A stretch of 64,000 nt of DNA from Arthrobacter sp. (GTDB lineage Bacteria; Actinomycetota; Actinomycetes; Actinomycetales; Micrococcaceae). The position numbers were made by a program, and so were the translations under genes. Within the stretch, counting starts at the first letter, position 1. Each line of letters opens with the position of its first letter. Of this stretch, positions 1-7,570 are shown in pieces. Under the pieces are notes generated by a model that was given only the letters and a program-made list of their open reading frames with translations, was not told where the DNA came from and did not search any database. The stretch spans positions 124,001 to 188,000 of the forward strand of contig JAITLQ010000002.1 of the NCBI GenBank assembly GCA_031277795.1. Reading direction: 5' to 3'.

Positions 1-647
1 AGCTGCGCTCCATCGCCAGGGACGCCTCCGGCGCGGCGGAGCGCTTCCGCGACGAGGCGGCGGCCCGCGGGGATCGCGTGCACGCGTACGCGGAGCAGGT
101 GGCGCTGCGCCAGCTGGGTCACGTGCACGACGTCGCCGGCCACCGCGAGGTGCTCAAGGAACACGGCGAGGGGGCCTTCGCCGATCGCTTCGACGAGTGG
201 TGGGAGCTGTACGAGGTCAAGCCGCTCTCCCCGGAGATCACCATCTGGAACCACACCGTTGGCTACGCGGGAACCCTTGACCTGGTCGCCTCGATCGGCG
301 GGAGGGTCTGCCTCATCGACTACAAGACGAAGGGCACCACGCGCGACGGGCGCGTGAAGCCGCTGGATCCCAAGGTGGTCATGCAGCTCGCGGCGGGCGC
401 CCAGGCGGAGGAATCCCTGGTGAACGGGGCGCAGGGAACCTGGGAGGCCTGGCCTCACGCCAAGGACGTTGTCCTGCTCGGCGTGGCGCTCGGGGAGACC
501 GAGGTGCTCACCCAGCGCGCCCAAGACGCCGTGCTTCCCGCCTCATGGAAGCGCTTCTGGGCGCTGCGGCAGGTGTGGGAGGCCGGGCACCAGCTGGCCG
601 GCATGGGTCCGGCCCTGCGACCCGTGCCGCCGCCGACCGGCGCGTGA
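1..647 (+). CDS. PD-(D/E)XK nuclease-like protein, C-terminal part
   Basis: The frame is open from the left edge (first complete codon at base 3) and stops at 647, so about 214 C-terminal residues are visible and the start lies outside the window. The visible part looks like the core of the PD-(D/E)XK nuclease fold. There is a helix with GDRVHAYAEQ, then GTLDLV with a candidate metal-binding Asp, and about ten residues on LIDYKT, which would supply the D-x-K pair. This arrangement is seen in RecB/Cas4-type exonucleases. A cellular DNA-processing role is inferred only. No partner gene is visible because def-fmt-rsmB downstream is an unrelated unit. The nuclease fold is fairly likely; the function is unknown. 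Confidence 0.6.
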   Translation, partial: LRSIARDASGAAERFRDEAAARGDRVHAYAEQVALRQLGHVHDVAGHREVLKEHGEGAFADRFDEWWELYEVKPLSPEITIWNHTVGYAGTLDLVASIGGRVCLIDYKTKGTTRDGRVKPLDPKVVMQLAAGAQAEESLVNGAQGTWEAWPHAKDVVLLGVALGETEVLTQRAQDAVLPASWKRFWALRQVWEAGHQLAGMGPALRPVPPPTGA

Positions 648-676
648 GCGGCGGCGGAGCCGTCCCGGGCTGGCAC

Positions 677-682
677 TAAACT
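677..682 (+). promoter_or_regulatory. Possible -10 box for the def-fmt-rsmB unit
   Basis: TAAACT lies in the gap between the nuclease-like gene and def. It would give a leader of about 50 nt that contains the def ribosome binding site. No convincing -35 is visible, so this is weak. Confidence 0.3.
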
Positions 683-740
683 CAAGGGAGCGGTGCCCGG
701 CCTCGCGGCGCCGCAGCTGAACCTTTGAAGGAGAACCCCC

Positions 741-1346
741 GTGACGATCCTGGCCGTGCGCCTGGTGGGCGACCCCGTGTTGCGCACCCCGGCCGAGCCC
801 GTGACGCGCTTCGACGACACGCTCGCCAAGCTCGCAGCAGACATGCACGAGACGATGGAGGAGGTCGCCGGGGTCGGCCTGGCCGGCCCCCAGGTCGGCG
901 TGAGCCTGCGGATCTTCACCTTCCACGTGGGGGATCAGCGCGGCACGGTCTGCAACCCCGTCGTCGAGGTGCTCGGCGGGGAGGAAGTCGATCACGGCTC
1001 GGAGGGCTGCCTTTCGGTGCCCGGCCTCGGCTTCCCCCTGGATCGTCCTGCGCGCGTGCGCGTGAGCGGCCAGGGCATCGACGGCGAGCGGCTCGAGCTC
1101 GAGGCCGAGGGGCTGTTGGCCCGCTGCTTCCAGCACGAGACCGACCACCTGGGCGGCACGCTCTACATCGACAAGCTCTCGGGCGAGGAGCGCAAGCGGG
1201 CGTGGCGCGCCATCCGCGAGGGCGGCTTCGAGGACAACGCCCAGTCGGTGCTGCGTGAGCGCTCCGGCGCCGTGGGCAGCGCCTTCGGCGGTGCCACCTT
1301 CGGCGGATCGGCGTTCGGCGCCGCCGCCCAGGGAGGCGCCAAGTGA
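741..1346 (+). CDS. def: Peptide deformylase
   Basis: This metalloenzyme removes the N-formyl group from nascent proteins in the cytoplasm. All three family motifs are intact: GVGLAGPQVG (residues 44-53), EGCLS (87-91, metal ligand Cys89) and HETDH (131-135, ligands His131 and His135, catalytic Glu132). The GTG start is fixed by GAAGGAGAA at 727-735. The 201-residue protein is longer than a typical deformylase (about 170-190). The excess is a low-complexity tail of Gly, Ala, Ser and Phe after the catalytic domain. The stop overlaps the fmt start by four bases, so the two enzymes that add and remove the formyl group are translationally coupled. Confidence 0.95.
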   Translation: MTILAVRLVGDPVLRTPAEPVTRFDDTLAKLAADMHETMEEVAGVGLAGPQVGVSLRIFTFHVGDQRGTVCNPVVEVLGGEEVDHGSEGCLSVPGLGFPLDRPARVRVSGQGIDGERLELEAEGLLARCFQHETDHLGGTLYIDKLSGEERKRAWRAIREGGFEDNAQSVLRERSGAVGSAFGGATFGGSAFGAAAQGGAK

Positions 1347-2275
1347 GCCGCCTCATTTACGCCGGGACGCCGGAGACCGCCGTGGCGCCGCTGCGCCGGC
1401 TCATCGCCGACGGTCACGAGATCGCGGCCGTCCTCACGCGCCCCGACGCGCCGCTCGGGCGCAAGCGCGTCATGACCCCGTCGCCCGTTGCCCAGGAGGC
1501 GCAGGCACACGGGCTGCCGCTCATCAAGGCCACGCGCATCGACGACGAGACCCACGCGGCGATCGCGGCGCTCGACGCCGACCTCGCTGTGGTGGTGGCC
1601 TACGGCGGACTCATCCCGCGCCGCACGCTCGACGCCGTGCGCCAGGGCTGGGTCAACCTGCACTTCTCGCTGCTCCCGCTCCTGCGTGGGGCCGCCCCGG
1701 TGCAGCACGCGCTCATCCAGTGCCACGACATCACGGGCGCCAGCGTCTTCCTCCTGGAGGAGGGGCTGGACACGGGCCCGGTGCTCGGGATGATGACGGA
1801 GGCCGTGCGACCGGAGGACACCACCGGCTCCCTGCTCGAGCGGCTCTCCGACGCCGGCTCCGAGCTGCTCTCGCAGGCCGTCGTCGGTTACCTGGCCGGC
1901 CGGGTCACCCCCGTGGCGCAGAGCGGCGAGGCCACCTTCGCGCCCAAGCTCACGCGCGAGGATGGGCACATCGACTTCACCCAGGCGGCCAAGGCCGTGC
2001 ACGGCCGGATCGCCGGCGTGACGCCCGAGCCCGGCGCCTTCACCCAGCTCGACGGCGCCGTGCTCAAGTTGGGTGCCGTGACGCAGGTTCCGCAGGTGCG
2101 GGATCTGGCTCCCGGTGAGCTGCGCGTGGAGCCGGGCAAGCGCCCGCGCGTCCTCGTGGGCACCGGCTCGCACGCCGTGGCCCTCGGCCAGGTGCAGCCG
2201 GCGGGCAAGAAGATGATGGCCGCCGCCGATTGGGCGCGCGGCCTCCACGACAACACGAAGGTGAGGCTCGGATGA
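1343..2275 (+). CDS. fmt: Methionyl-tRNA formyltransferase
   Basis: The enzyme transfers a formyl group from 10-formyl-tetrahydrofolate to Met-tRNA(fMet) for initiation. The N-terminal Rossmann-like formyltransferase domain has Asn105 and His107 followed by SLLPLLRGAAPVQ (109-121), and Asp143 in LEEGLDTGP. These correspond to the catalytic Asn, His and Asp of the family. The C-terminal tRNA-binding domain follows. At 310 residues it has normal length. The GTG start overlaps the def stop (GTGA), and the stop overlaps the rsmB start (ATGA), so def-fmt-rsmB is one translationally coupled unit. Confidence 0.96.
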   Translation: MSRLIYAGTPETAVAPLRRLIADGHEIAAVLTRPDAPLGRKRVMTPSPVAQEAQAHGLPLIKATRIDDETHAAIAALDADLAVVVAYGGLIPRRTLDAVRQGWVNLHFSLLPLLRGAAPVQHALIQCHDITGASVFLLEEGLDTGPVLGMMTEAVRPEDTTGSLLERLSDAGSELLSQAVVGYLAGRVTPVAQSGEATFAPKLTREDGHIDFTQAAKAVHGRIAGVTPEPGAFTQLDGAVLKLGAVTQVPQVRDLAPGELRVEPGKRPRVLVGTGSHAVALGQVQPAGKKMMAAADWARGLHDNTKVRLG

Positions 2276-3885
2276 GCGGCGCAGGCGAGAACAACGGGCG
2301 CGGCTCCGGCCAGGGCAACGGTGGCGGGCGCGGGGGACACGGCGGCGGCACGCGCCGCGGATCGCGCGGCTCGGGTTCCTCCGACCGGCGCGACGCCGCC
2401 GGCCGCCAGCGCCACCGCGGCCAGGGCGACGGCCCGCGCCAGTACGGCACCCTCAACCCCTCCGAGCGCGCCCGCACCGCCGATCCCTCGCGGGCCGCCG
2501 CCTACGAGGTGCTGCGGGCGGTGCAGGCCGATGACGCTTACGCCAACCTGGCCCTCCCCGCGGCGATTCGCCGCCACCGCCTGGACAAGCGCGACGCCGG
2601 CTTTGCCACCGAGCTGACCTACGGCGCCCTGCGCGGACTCGGCCGCCTCGACGCCGTCATCGCGATGTGCACCGACCGCAAGCTCACCCAGATCGATCCC
2701 CAGGTGCTCGACGCCCTGCGGCTCGGCGCGTACCAGCTGCTCGACATGCGGGTTCCGGCCCACGCCGCCCTCTCGGCCACCGTGGCGCTGACCCGCGACA
2801 AGGTCGGCGCCGGCGCCGGTGGCTTCGTCAACGCCGTGCTGCGCCGCGTGAGCGAGCGCGAGACCGAGGAGTGGGACGCCGCCATCGCTCAGGCGGCCAA
2901 GGACGAGACGGGGCGCCTGGCCATCCTCACCTCCCATCCGGAGTGGATCGTCCGCGCCCTGCGCGGGGCGTTGACGGCCCACGGGCGCGACGCGGCCGAG
3001 CTGCCGGAGCTGCTCGAGGCGGACAACGCCGCCCCCGTGGTCAACCTCGTGGCGCTGCCGGGGCTGGGCGACACCGAAGCGCTCGAGGAGGCCGGCGCGG
3101 TCCCCTCCGAGCTGGTGCCCGGAGCGCTGCTCGCCGAGGCCGGCGGCGACCCGGCCCGCCTGCCCGGCGTCGAATCCGGCGCCGCTCGCGTGCAGGACGC
3201 CGGCTCGCAGCTGGTGGCCCGCGCGCTGGCCGGCGCCCGGCTGCCCTCCGGCGACCGCGACGTCGCGTGGCTCGACATGTGCGCAGGCCCCGGCGGCAAG
3301 GCGGCGCTTTTGGGCGCCCTCGCCGCCGAACGCGGCGCCCACCTCGAGGCCAACGAGGTGGCGCAGCACCGCGCCAAGCTCGTGGTCGAGGGCCTGCGGG
3401 CCGTCGACGCCGATGCCTGGCACGTCGAGGTCGGGGACGGCCGCCGCTACGGCCAGGAGGCCCCCCGCTTCTTCGACCGCATCATGCTGGACGCGCCCTG
3501 CTCCGGACTCGGCGCGCTGCGCCGCCGCCCCGAGGCGCGCTGGCGCAAGCAGCCGAGCGACATCCCCGCCCTGAGCGCGCTCCAGGAGGAGCTGCTGCTC
3601 GCCGGCCTCGACGCCCTGCGGCCCGGCGGCGTCCTGGCCTACGTGACCTGTTCCCCGCACCCCGCCGAGACCCTCGCCGTCGTGGAGGCGGTCCTGCACC
3701 GCCGCAAGGACGTGCGCCTGCTGGACACCGGCGCGGCGGTGGACGCGGCAGCCGTGCCGCAGAGCGTGGGCGCCACCCGCGCGGCGGACGCCACGATCGG
3801 TTCCGAGACGGGATCGAGCGTCCAGCTCTTCCCGCACGCGCAGGGGACCGACGCCATGTTCATGGCGCTCCTGACGCGCGAGTGA
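2272..3885 (+). CDS. rsmB: 16S rRNA (cytosine-967 C5)-methyltransferase RsmB
   Basis: This is an RsmB/Fmu/Sun family rRNA methyltransferase of 537 residues, starting at the ATG that overlaps the fmt stop. Residues 1 to about 65 are a Gly/Arg-rich low-complexity extension, then come a NusB-like RNA-binding domain and a Rossmann methyltransferase domain. The SAM-binding motif is DMCAGPGGKAA (about 335-345). The two cysteine motifs of m5C methyltransferases are DAPCSGLG (about 407) and VTCSPHP (about 458). Members are usually near 430-470 residues, so the extra length is mainly the N-terminal tail. Co-transcription with def and fmt is common in bacteria. Confidence 0.93.
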   Translation: MSGAGENNGRGSGQGNGGGRGGHGGGTRRGSRGSGSSDRRDAAGRQRHRGQGDGPRQYGTLNPSERARTADPSRAAAYEVLRAVQADDAYANLALPAAIRRHRLDKRDAGFATELTYGALRGLGRLDAVIAMCTDRKLTQIDPQVLDALRLGAYQLLDMRVPAHAALSATVALTRDKVGAGAGGFVNAVLRRVSERETEEWDAAIAQAAKDETGRLAILTSHPEWIVRALRGALTAHGRDAAELPELLEADNAAPVVNLVALPGLGDTEALEEAGAVPSELVPGALLAEAGGDPARLPGVESGAARVQDAGSQLVARALAGARLPSGDRDVAWLDMCAGPGGKAALLGALAAERGAHLEANEVAQHRAKLVVEGLRAVDADAWHVEVGDGRRYGQEAPRFFDRIMLDAPCSGLGALRRRPEARWRKQPSDIPALSALQEELLLAGLDALRPGGVLAYVTCSPHPAETLAVVEAVLHRRKDVRLLDTGAAVDAAAVPQSVGATRAADATIGSETGSSVQLFPHAQGTDAMFMALLTRE

Positions 3886-3951
3886 GTTCGCCAGGGCGCG
3901 GAGCCCTCCGCGCCCACCCCCTGCCCCACGCCGCTTGTTGAAGGAGAACGC

Positions 3952-4614
3952 ATGAGCCAGGCCTGCAGCATTCACCCGAGCATCCTCTCGGCCGACTTCA
4001 TGAACCTCGAGTCCGAGCTTCGCGCCATCTCCACGGCCGACGCCGTGCACGTTGACGTCATGGACAACCACTTTGTCCCGAACCTCACGCTCGGCCTGCC
4101 GCTCGTCGTGGGCATCCAGCGCGTCTCGCCGATCCCGCTCGACGTGCACCTGATGATCGCCGACCCGGATCGCTGGGCGCCGGCCTACGCCGAGGCCGGC
4201 GCCGCCTCGGTGACCTTCCACGCCGAGGCGGCGGTCGCGCCGATCAAGCTCGCGCGCACGCTGCGCGGGCTCGGCTCGCGTTCGTCCATGGCGCTGCGCC
4301 CCGCCACGGCGCTCGAGCCGTACATCGACATGCTCCCCGAGCTGGACATGCTCCTGCTCATGACGGTGGAGCCGGGCTTTGGCGGGCAGGCGTTCCTCGA
4401 CGTCGTGGTGCCCAAGATCCGCCGGGCCAGGGCCGCCATCGACGGCTCGGGCGCGGCCATCGCGCTCCAGGTGGACGGCGGGGTGACGGCGGAGACCATC
4501 AAGATCGCCGCCGAGGCGGGCGCCGACACCTTCGTCGCCGGTTCCTCCGTCTACGGGGCGAGCGACGTCGCCGCCGCGATCGCGTCCCTGCGTTCGGCGG
4601 CGCTGGGGGCCTGA
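3952..4614 (+). CDS. rpe: Ribulose-phosphate 3-epimerase
   Basis: The enzyme interconverts ribulose 5-phosphate and xylulose 5-phosphate in the pentose phosphate pathway, a metal-dependent TIM barrel. Visible signatures are HPSILSADF at the N-terminus, [17 protein letters not shown] with a metal-ligand His and a catalytic Asp, [18 protein letters not shown] with the second catalytic Asp region, and VDGGVT in the phosphate loop. The 220-residue length is standard. GAAGGAGAA sits 7 bases before the ATG. It follows rsmB after 66 bases. Its product supplies ribulose 5-phosphate, a precursor of the riboflavin operon next door. Confidence 0.96.
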   Translation: MSQACSIHPSILSADFMNLESELRAISTADAVHVDVMDNHFVPNLTLGLPLVVGIQRVSPIPLDVHLMIADPDRWAPAYAEAGAASVTFHAEAAVAPIKLARTLRGLGSRSSMALRPATALEPYIDMLPELDMLLLMTVEPGFGGQAFLDVVVPKIRRARAAIDGSGAAIALQVDGGVTAETIKIAAEAGADTFVAGSSVYGASDVAAAIASLRSAALGA

Positions 4615-4693
4615 GCGGCACCGGGGGATCGTTTGGTCACATCCGGTCACACTCGCGTCGCACAGATTTCGCCTTGGCCCCCAACGGTGCTTT

Positions 4694-4711
4694 GATGTGT
4701 GAACACACATC
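4694..4711. promoter_or_regulatory. Perfect 8-2-8 inverted repeat before the FMN riboswitch
   Basis: GATGTGTG, a two-base AA centre and CACACATC form a perfect inverted repeat ending 2 bases before the riboswitch P1 stem. Upstream, GGTCACA occurs twice at 4635-4641 and 4645-4651, one helical turn apart. The position is where the promoter of the riboflavin operon should lie, so a protein operator is possible. No regulator is identified. Confidence 0.5.
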
Positions 4712-4713
4712 AA

Positions 4714-4860
4714 CGTGCTCCGGGGTCGGTGAAATTCCGAACCGGCGGTGATAGTCCGCGACCCGCTCGCTCCGCTCGCCTGCTTCGGCAGGGGAAATGC
4801 GAACGGTTGAACCGGTGGAATTCCGGTACCGACAGTCAAAGTCTGGATGGGAGAAGCACG
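4714..4860 (+). promoter_or_regulatory. FMN riboswitch (RFN element)
   Basis: This is the FMN-binding aptamer that lowers expression of riboflavin genes when flavin is abundant. P1 closes with CGTGCT (4714-4719) against AGCACG (4855-4860). Conserved core segments are present: GGTGAAATTCCGAACCGGCG, then AGTCCGCGACCCGC, a variable arm with GCCTGCTTCGGCAGG, and the 3' part ACCGGTGGAATTCCGGTACC with GACAGTCAAAGTCTGGATGGG. About 124 bases separate it from ribM. That stretch holds small hairpins, such as GGTGCC against GGCACC near 4893-4911, and GAGGAGAAC before the start. No U-rich terminator is visible, so control by access to the ribosome site is more likely than attenuation. Confidence 0.95.
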
Positions 4861-4984
4861 GATGGGGCCTATCGGGCCGCATCAGTCGTTGATGGTGCCC
4901 GTTTGCGGCACCCTCGCGTCCTGACGCGCACGATGTCCTTCACGTTCCCCCGGAGCCGCCGTACGGTTTCGAGAGGAGAACAAC

Positions 4985-5698
4985 ATGGATTTCCTGCGGT
5001 GGCTCACTGACGCCTTCAACTCTTACTTCACCCTGCCGGGTGGCCAGACCTTGCTGGTCCGCGAGGTCATCGGCAATGTCTTCGGCCTGGCCAGCGCCCT
5101 GGGCGGCATGCGCCGCAAGGTCTGGGCCTGGCCCGTGGGCATCATCGGCAACCTGCTCCTGCTCACGGTCTTCCTGAGCACCCTGCTTGACCCGAACAGC
5201 AGCGCCCCGAGCCTGCTCGGCCAGGCGGGCCGGCAGATCATGTTCATCGCCGTGTCCGTCTACGGCTGGATTCAGTGGAAGCGGGCCAAGAACGACGACG
5301 GCACGGCCGTCACCCCGCGCTGGGCCTCCTGGCCCACGCGCATCGGCCTCGTCGCCGCGATGCTCATCGGCACGATCGCCATCACGCCGCTGTTCAAGGC
5401 CCTCGGCTCCTACGATCCGGTGTGGGCCGACGCCTGGACCTTTGTCGGCTCCCTTCTTGCCACGTGGGGCATGGCCAAGGGCTGGACCGAATTCTGGCTC
5501 ATCTGGGTCGCCGTCGACGTGGTCGGCGTGCCGCTGCTCTTCAGCGCCGGCTACTACGCCACCGGCCTCATGTACCTCTTCTACGGCTGCTTCACGATCA
5601 TCGGCTTCATCGTGTGGGCCAGGGCCAACAAGAACGCCAAGCCCTCGGTGGAGACCAGGCACCTGGATCCCACGCTGGGCCCCGGCAACGCGGGCTAG
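4985..5698 (+). CDS. ribM: Riboflavin transporter RibM (PnuC-type)
   Basis: This is an integral membrane protein of 237 residues with about seven hydrophobic segments, of the PnuC-like fold. It has the Trp- and aromatic-rich helices typical of that group (VWAWPVGIIGNLLLL, SVYGWIQWKRA, TEFWLIWVAVDVVGVPLLF). Its place as first gene behind an FMN riboswitch and in front of ribD identifies the RibM/PnuX subgroup. Those proteins are known from Corynebacterium and Streptomyces as energy-independent riboflavin uptake proteins, rather than nicotinamide riboside carriers. The start is supported by GAGGAGAA 5 bases upstream. A charged cytosolic tail of about 25 residues ends the protein. Confidence 0.88.
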   Translation: MDFLRWLTDAFNSYFTLPGGQTLLVREVIGNVFGLASALGGMRRKVWAWPVGIIGNLLLLTVFLSTLLDPNSSAPSLLGQAGRQIMFIAVSVYGWIQWKRAKNDDGTAVTPRWASWPTRIGLVAAMLIGTIAITPLFKALGSYDPVWADAWTFVGSLLATWGMAKGWTEFWLIWVAVDVVGVPLLFSAGYYATGLMYLFYGCFTIIGFIVWARANKNAKPSVETRHLDPTLGPGNAG

Positions 5699-5701
5699 GC
5701 C

Positions 5702-6736
5702 GTGCTGGCGCAGAACGCCTCCGCGTGGGCGGCGGCGATCGGGGCGGCCGAACGGGAGGCCCTCAAGGGCCACCGTGGAGCGAATCCCCTCGTGGGCGCC
5801 GTGATCCTCGCCCCGGGCGGGGAGGTGGTGGCCTCGGGCTTTCACCGGGGCGCCGGCCACCCGCACGCCGAGGTCGAGGCGATCTCGGCGCTCGGCCCCA
5901 CCTGGCGCGAACGCGCGGGCGAGCTCACCCTCGTCGTCACGCTCGAGCCGTGCCGGCTCACGGGGCGAACCGGGCCCTGCGTCCGGGCCGTGCTCGAGGC
6001 GGGGCTCGGTGCCGTGGTGTACGCCGCAGCCGACCCCACGCCCAACGGCGGGGGAGGGGCCGAGCTGGCCCGGGCCGGTGTCAGCGTTCGCGGGGGTGTC
6101 GATCCGGCGTCCGCCGGGCGGCTCAACCCCCGCTGGTCGCGGGCCAAGGCCGCCGGGCGGCCCTTCGTCACGGCGCACCTGGCGCAAAGCCTCGACGCCA
6201 AGGTGGCGGATGCCGCGGGTCGGGGTCGGTGGATCAGCGGTCCAGAGGCGAGGGAGCATTCCCACGCCGTCCGTGCCCGCGTTGGCACCATCGTGGTGGG
6301 CACGGGGACCGTCCTGGCCGACGATCCGGCCCTCACCGTCCGCCTGGGTGAGGAACCCGAGCGCGCGGTGCCGGTCGTCATCGCCGGCGCGAGCGAGCTG
6401 CCGGCGACGCTTGGCCTGGCGCGGCGCGCCGCGGCCGGCGCCGATGTGGTGCGGGTCAGGGATCACGATCCGCACGTCGTGCTGGCCGCCTGCGGCAGCA
6501 ATCACGTGTTGCTGGAGGGCGGGCCCACCCTGCTTGCCGCCTTCATCGAGGCGGATCTGGTGGACGAGCTCTTCCTCTACCAGGCACCCCTCTTCCTGGG
6601 GCCCGGCGTGGACTCGACGGCGGCCCTGAGCCCCCGGCCCGTCGGCGCGCCGTGGCGTTGGGCCCACGATCCGGCCGGCGACGAGCCGGACAGGCTCGGC
6701 CGGGACCTCCTGCTCCACCTCTCCCCGGCGGCGTAG
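5702..6736 (+). CDS. ribD: Bifunctional riboflavin deaminase/reductase RibD
   Basis: This enzyme catalyses the deamination and reduction steps after GTP cyclohydrolase II. The N-terminal cytidine-deaminase-like domain has GHPHAEVEA (zinc ligand His, catalytic Glu) and LEPCRLTGRTGPC (two zinc cysteines). The C-terminal domain is a dihydrofolate-reductase-like fold from about residue 155, beginning FVTAHLAQSLDAKVA and including VLLEGGPTLLAAF. At 344 residues it is of normal length. The GTG start is only 3 bases after the ribM stop. One oddity: the His usual in the PC-x-H-x-G zinc loop is Leu here, with Thr in the following position. Confidence 0.93.
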   Translation: MLAQNASAWAAAIGAAEREALKGHRGANPLVGAVILAPGGEVVASGFHRGAGHPHAEVEAISALGPTWRERAGELTLVVTLEPCRLTGRTGPCVRAVLEAGLGAVVYAAADPTPNGGGGAELARAGVSVRGGVDPASAGRLNPRWSRAKAAGRPFVTAHLAQSLDAKVADAAGRGRWISGPEAREHSHAVRARVGTIVVGTGTVLADDPALTVRLGEEPERAVPVVIAGASELPATLGLARRAAAGADVVRVRDHDPHVVLAACGSNHVLLEGGPTLLAAFIEADLVDELFLYQAPLFLGPGVDSTAALSPRPVGAPWRWAHDPAGDEPDRLGRDLLLHLSPAA

Positions 6737-6889
6737 CCCCTCCATCGATCCGGCCCCCGAGCCACCCTCCTCGCCCCGCTCCGCCTCCCGGCGGCGCCCG
6801 GGCACCCGTCCCTTCCCGTTCTTCAGCGACACGTTTTCGACGTGGCGCCCTCCCCGCACACCCTCGTGCGGCTCACGAGAGGATCCTTC

Positions 6890-7570
6890 ATGTTTACCGG
6901 CATCATCGAGGCACGCGGCACGGTCGCTTCCCTCGCGCACCCCCTTCCGTCCCTCGCCCGCCTCACTCTCACGGGTCCGGCGTGGCTCGGCACCGCCCCG
7001 CTCGGCTCGTCCATCGCGGTCGACGGCGTGTGCCTCACCGTCGTCGAGCGGGTCCCCGCCGGCGGGGTGGAGCGCACCACCCTTGCCGCGGCCACCTTCG
7101 AGGTCATGCTCGAGACGCTCGAGCACACGAGCCTCGGCGGGCTGCGGGCCGGCGACGACGTCAACCTCGAGCGCGCCCTGGCCGCCAGCGCCCGCCTCGA
7201 CGGGCATGTGGTCCAGGGGCACGTGGATGGCGTGGGCGAGGTGCTCGCCCGCACCGAGGAACCGGGCAACACGCGGCTACGCGTCTCGCTTCCCGACTCC
7301 CTGGCCGGGCTCGTGGCGCGCAAGGGATCGGTGGCGCTCTCCGGGGTGTCCCTCACGGTGGCCGCCGTCTCCGACGCCGCGGCGCACGCCGCCTGGTTCG
7401 AGGTGGCCCTCATCCCCGCCACGCTGCGGGCCACCTCGCTGGGAGGGGTGGCCCCCGGCGGGCGCCTCAATCTCGAGGTGGATGTCCTGGCCCGTTACGC
7501 CGCCCGCCTCGCCGACGTCGCGCGCGCGGCCGCCCCCGGCAGCCCGGCCACGGAAGGGGTCTCGGCATGA
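6890..7570 (+). CDS. ribE: Riboflavin synthase alpha subunit
   Basis: The enzyme dismutates two 6,7-dimethyl-8-ribityllumazines to riboflavin. The ATG at 6890 was chosen because the family begins MFTGIIE, which is exactly what follows, and GAGAGGA lies 6 bases upstream. The 226 residues form two tandem lumazine-binding beta-barrels, each opening with a similar strand and containing a GxxVNLE-type motif (GDDVNLERAL in the first, GGRLNLEVD in the second). HVVQGHVDGVG marks the junction. A 153-base gap separates it from ribD. I see no clear promoter there, so it probably belongs to the riboswitch-controlled transcript. It ends in an ATGA overlap with ribBA. Confidence 0.95.
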   Translation: MFTGIIEARGTVASLAHPLPSLARLTLTGPAWLGTAPLGSSIAVDGVCLTVVERVPAGGVERTTLAAATFEVMLETLEHTSLGGLRAGDDVNLERALAASARLDGHVVQGHVDGVGEVLARTEEPGNTRLRVSLPDSLAGLVARKGSVALSGVSLTVAAVSDAAAHAAWFEVALIPATLRATSLGGVAPGGRLNLEVDVLARYAARLADVARAAAPGSPATEGVSA

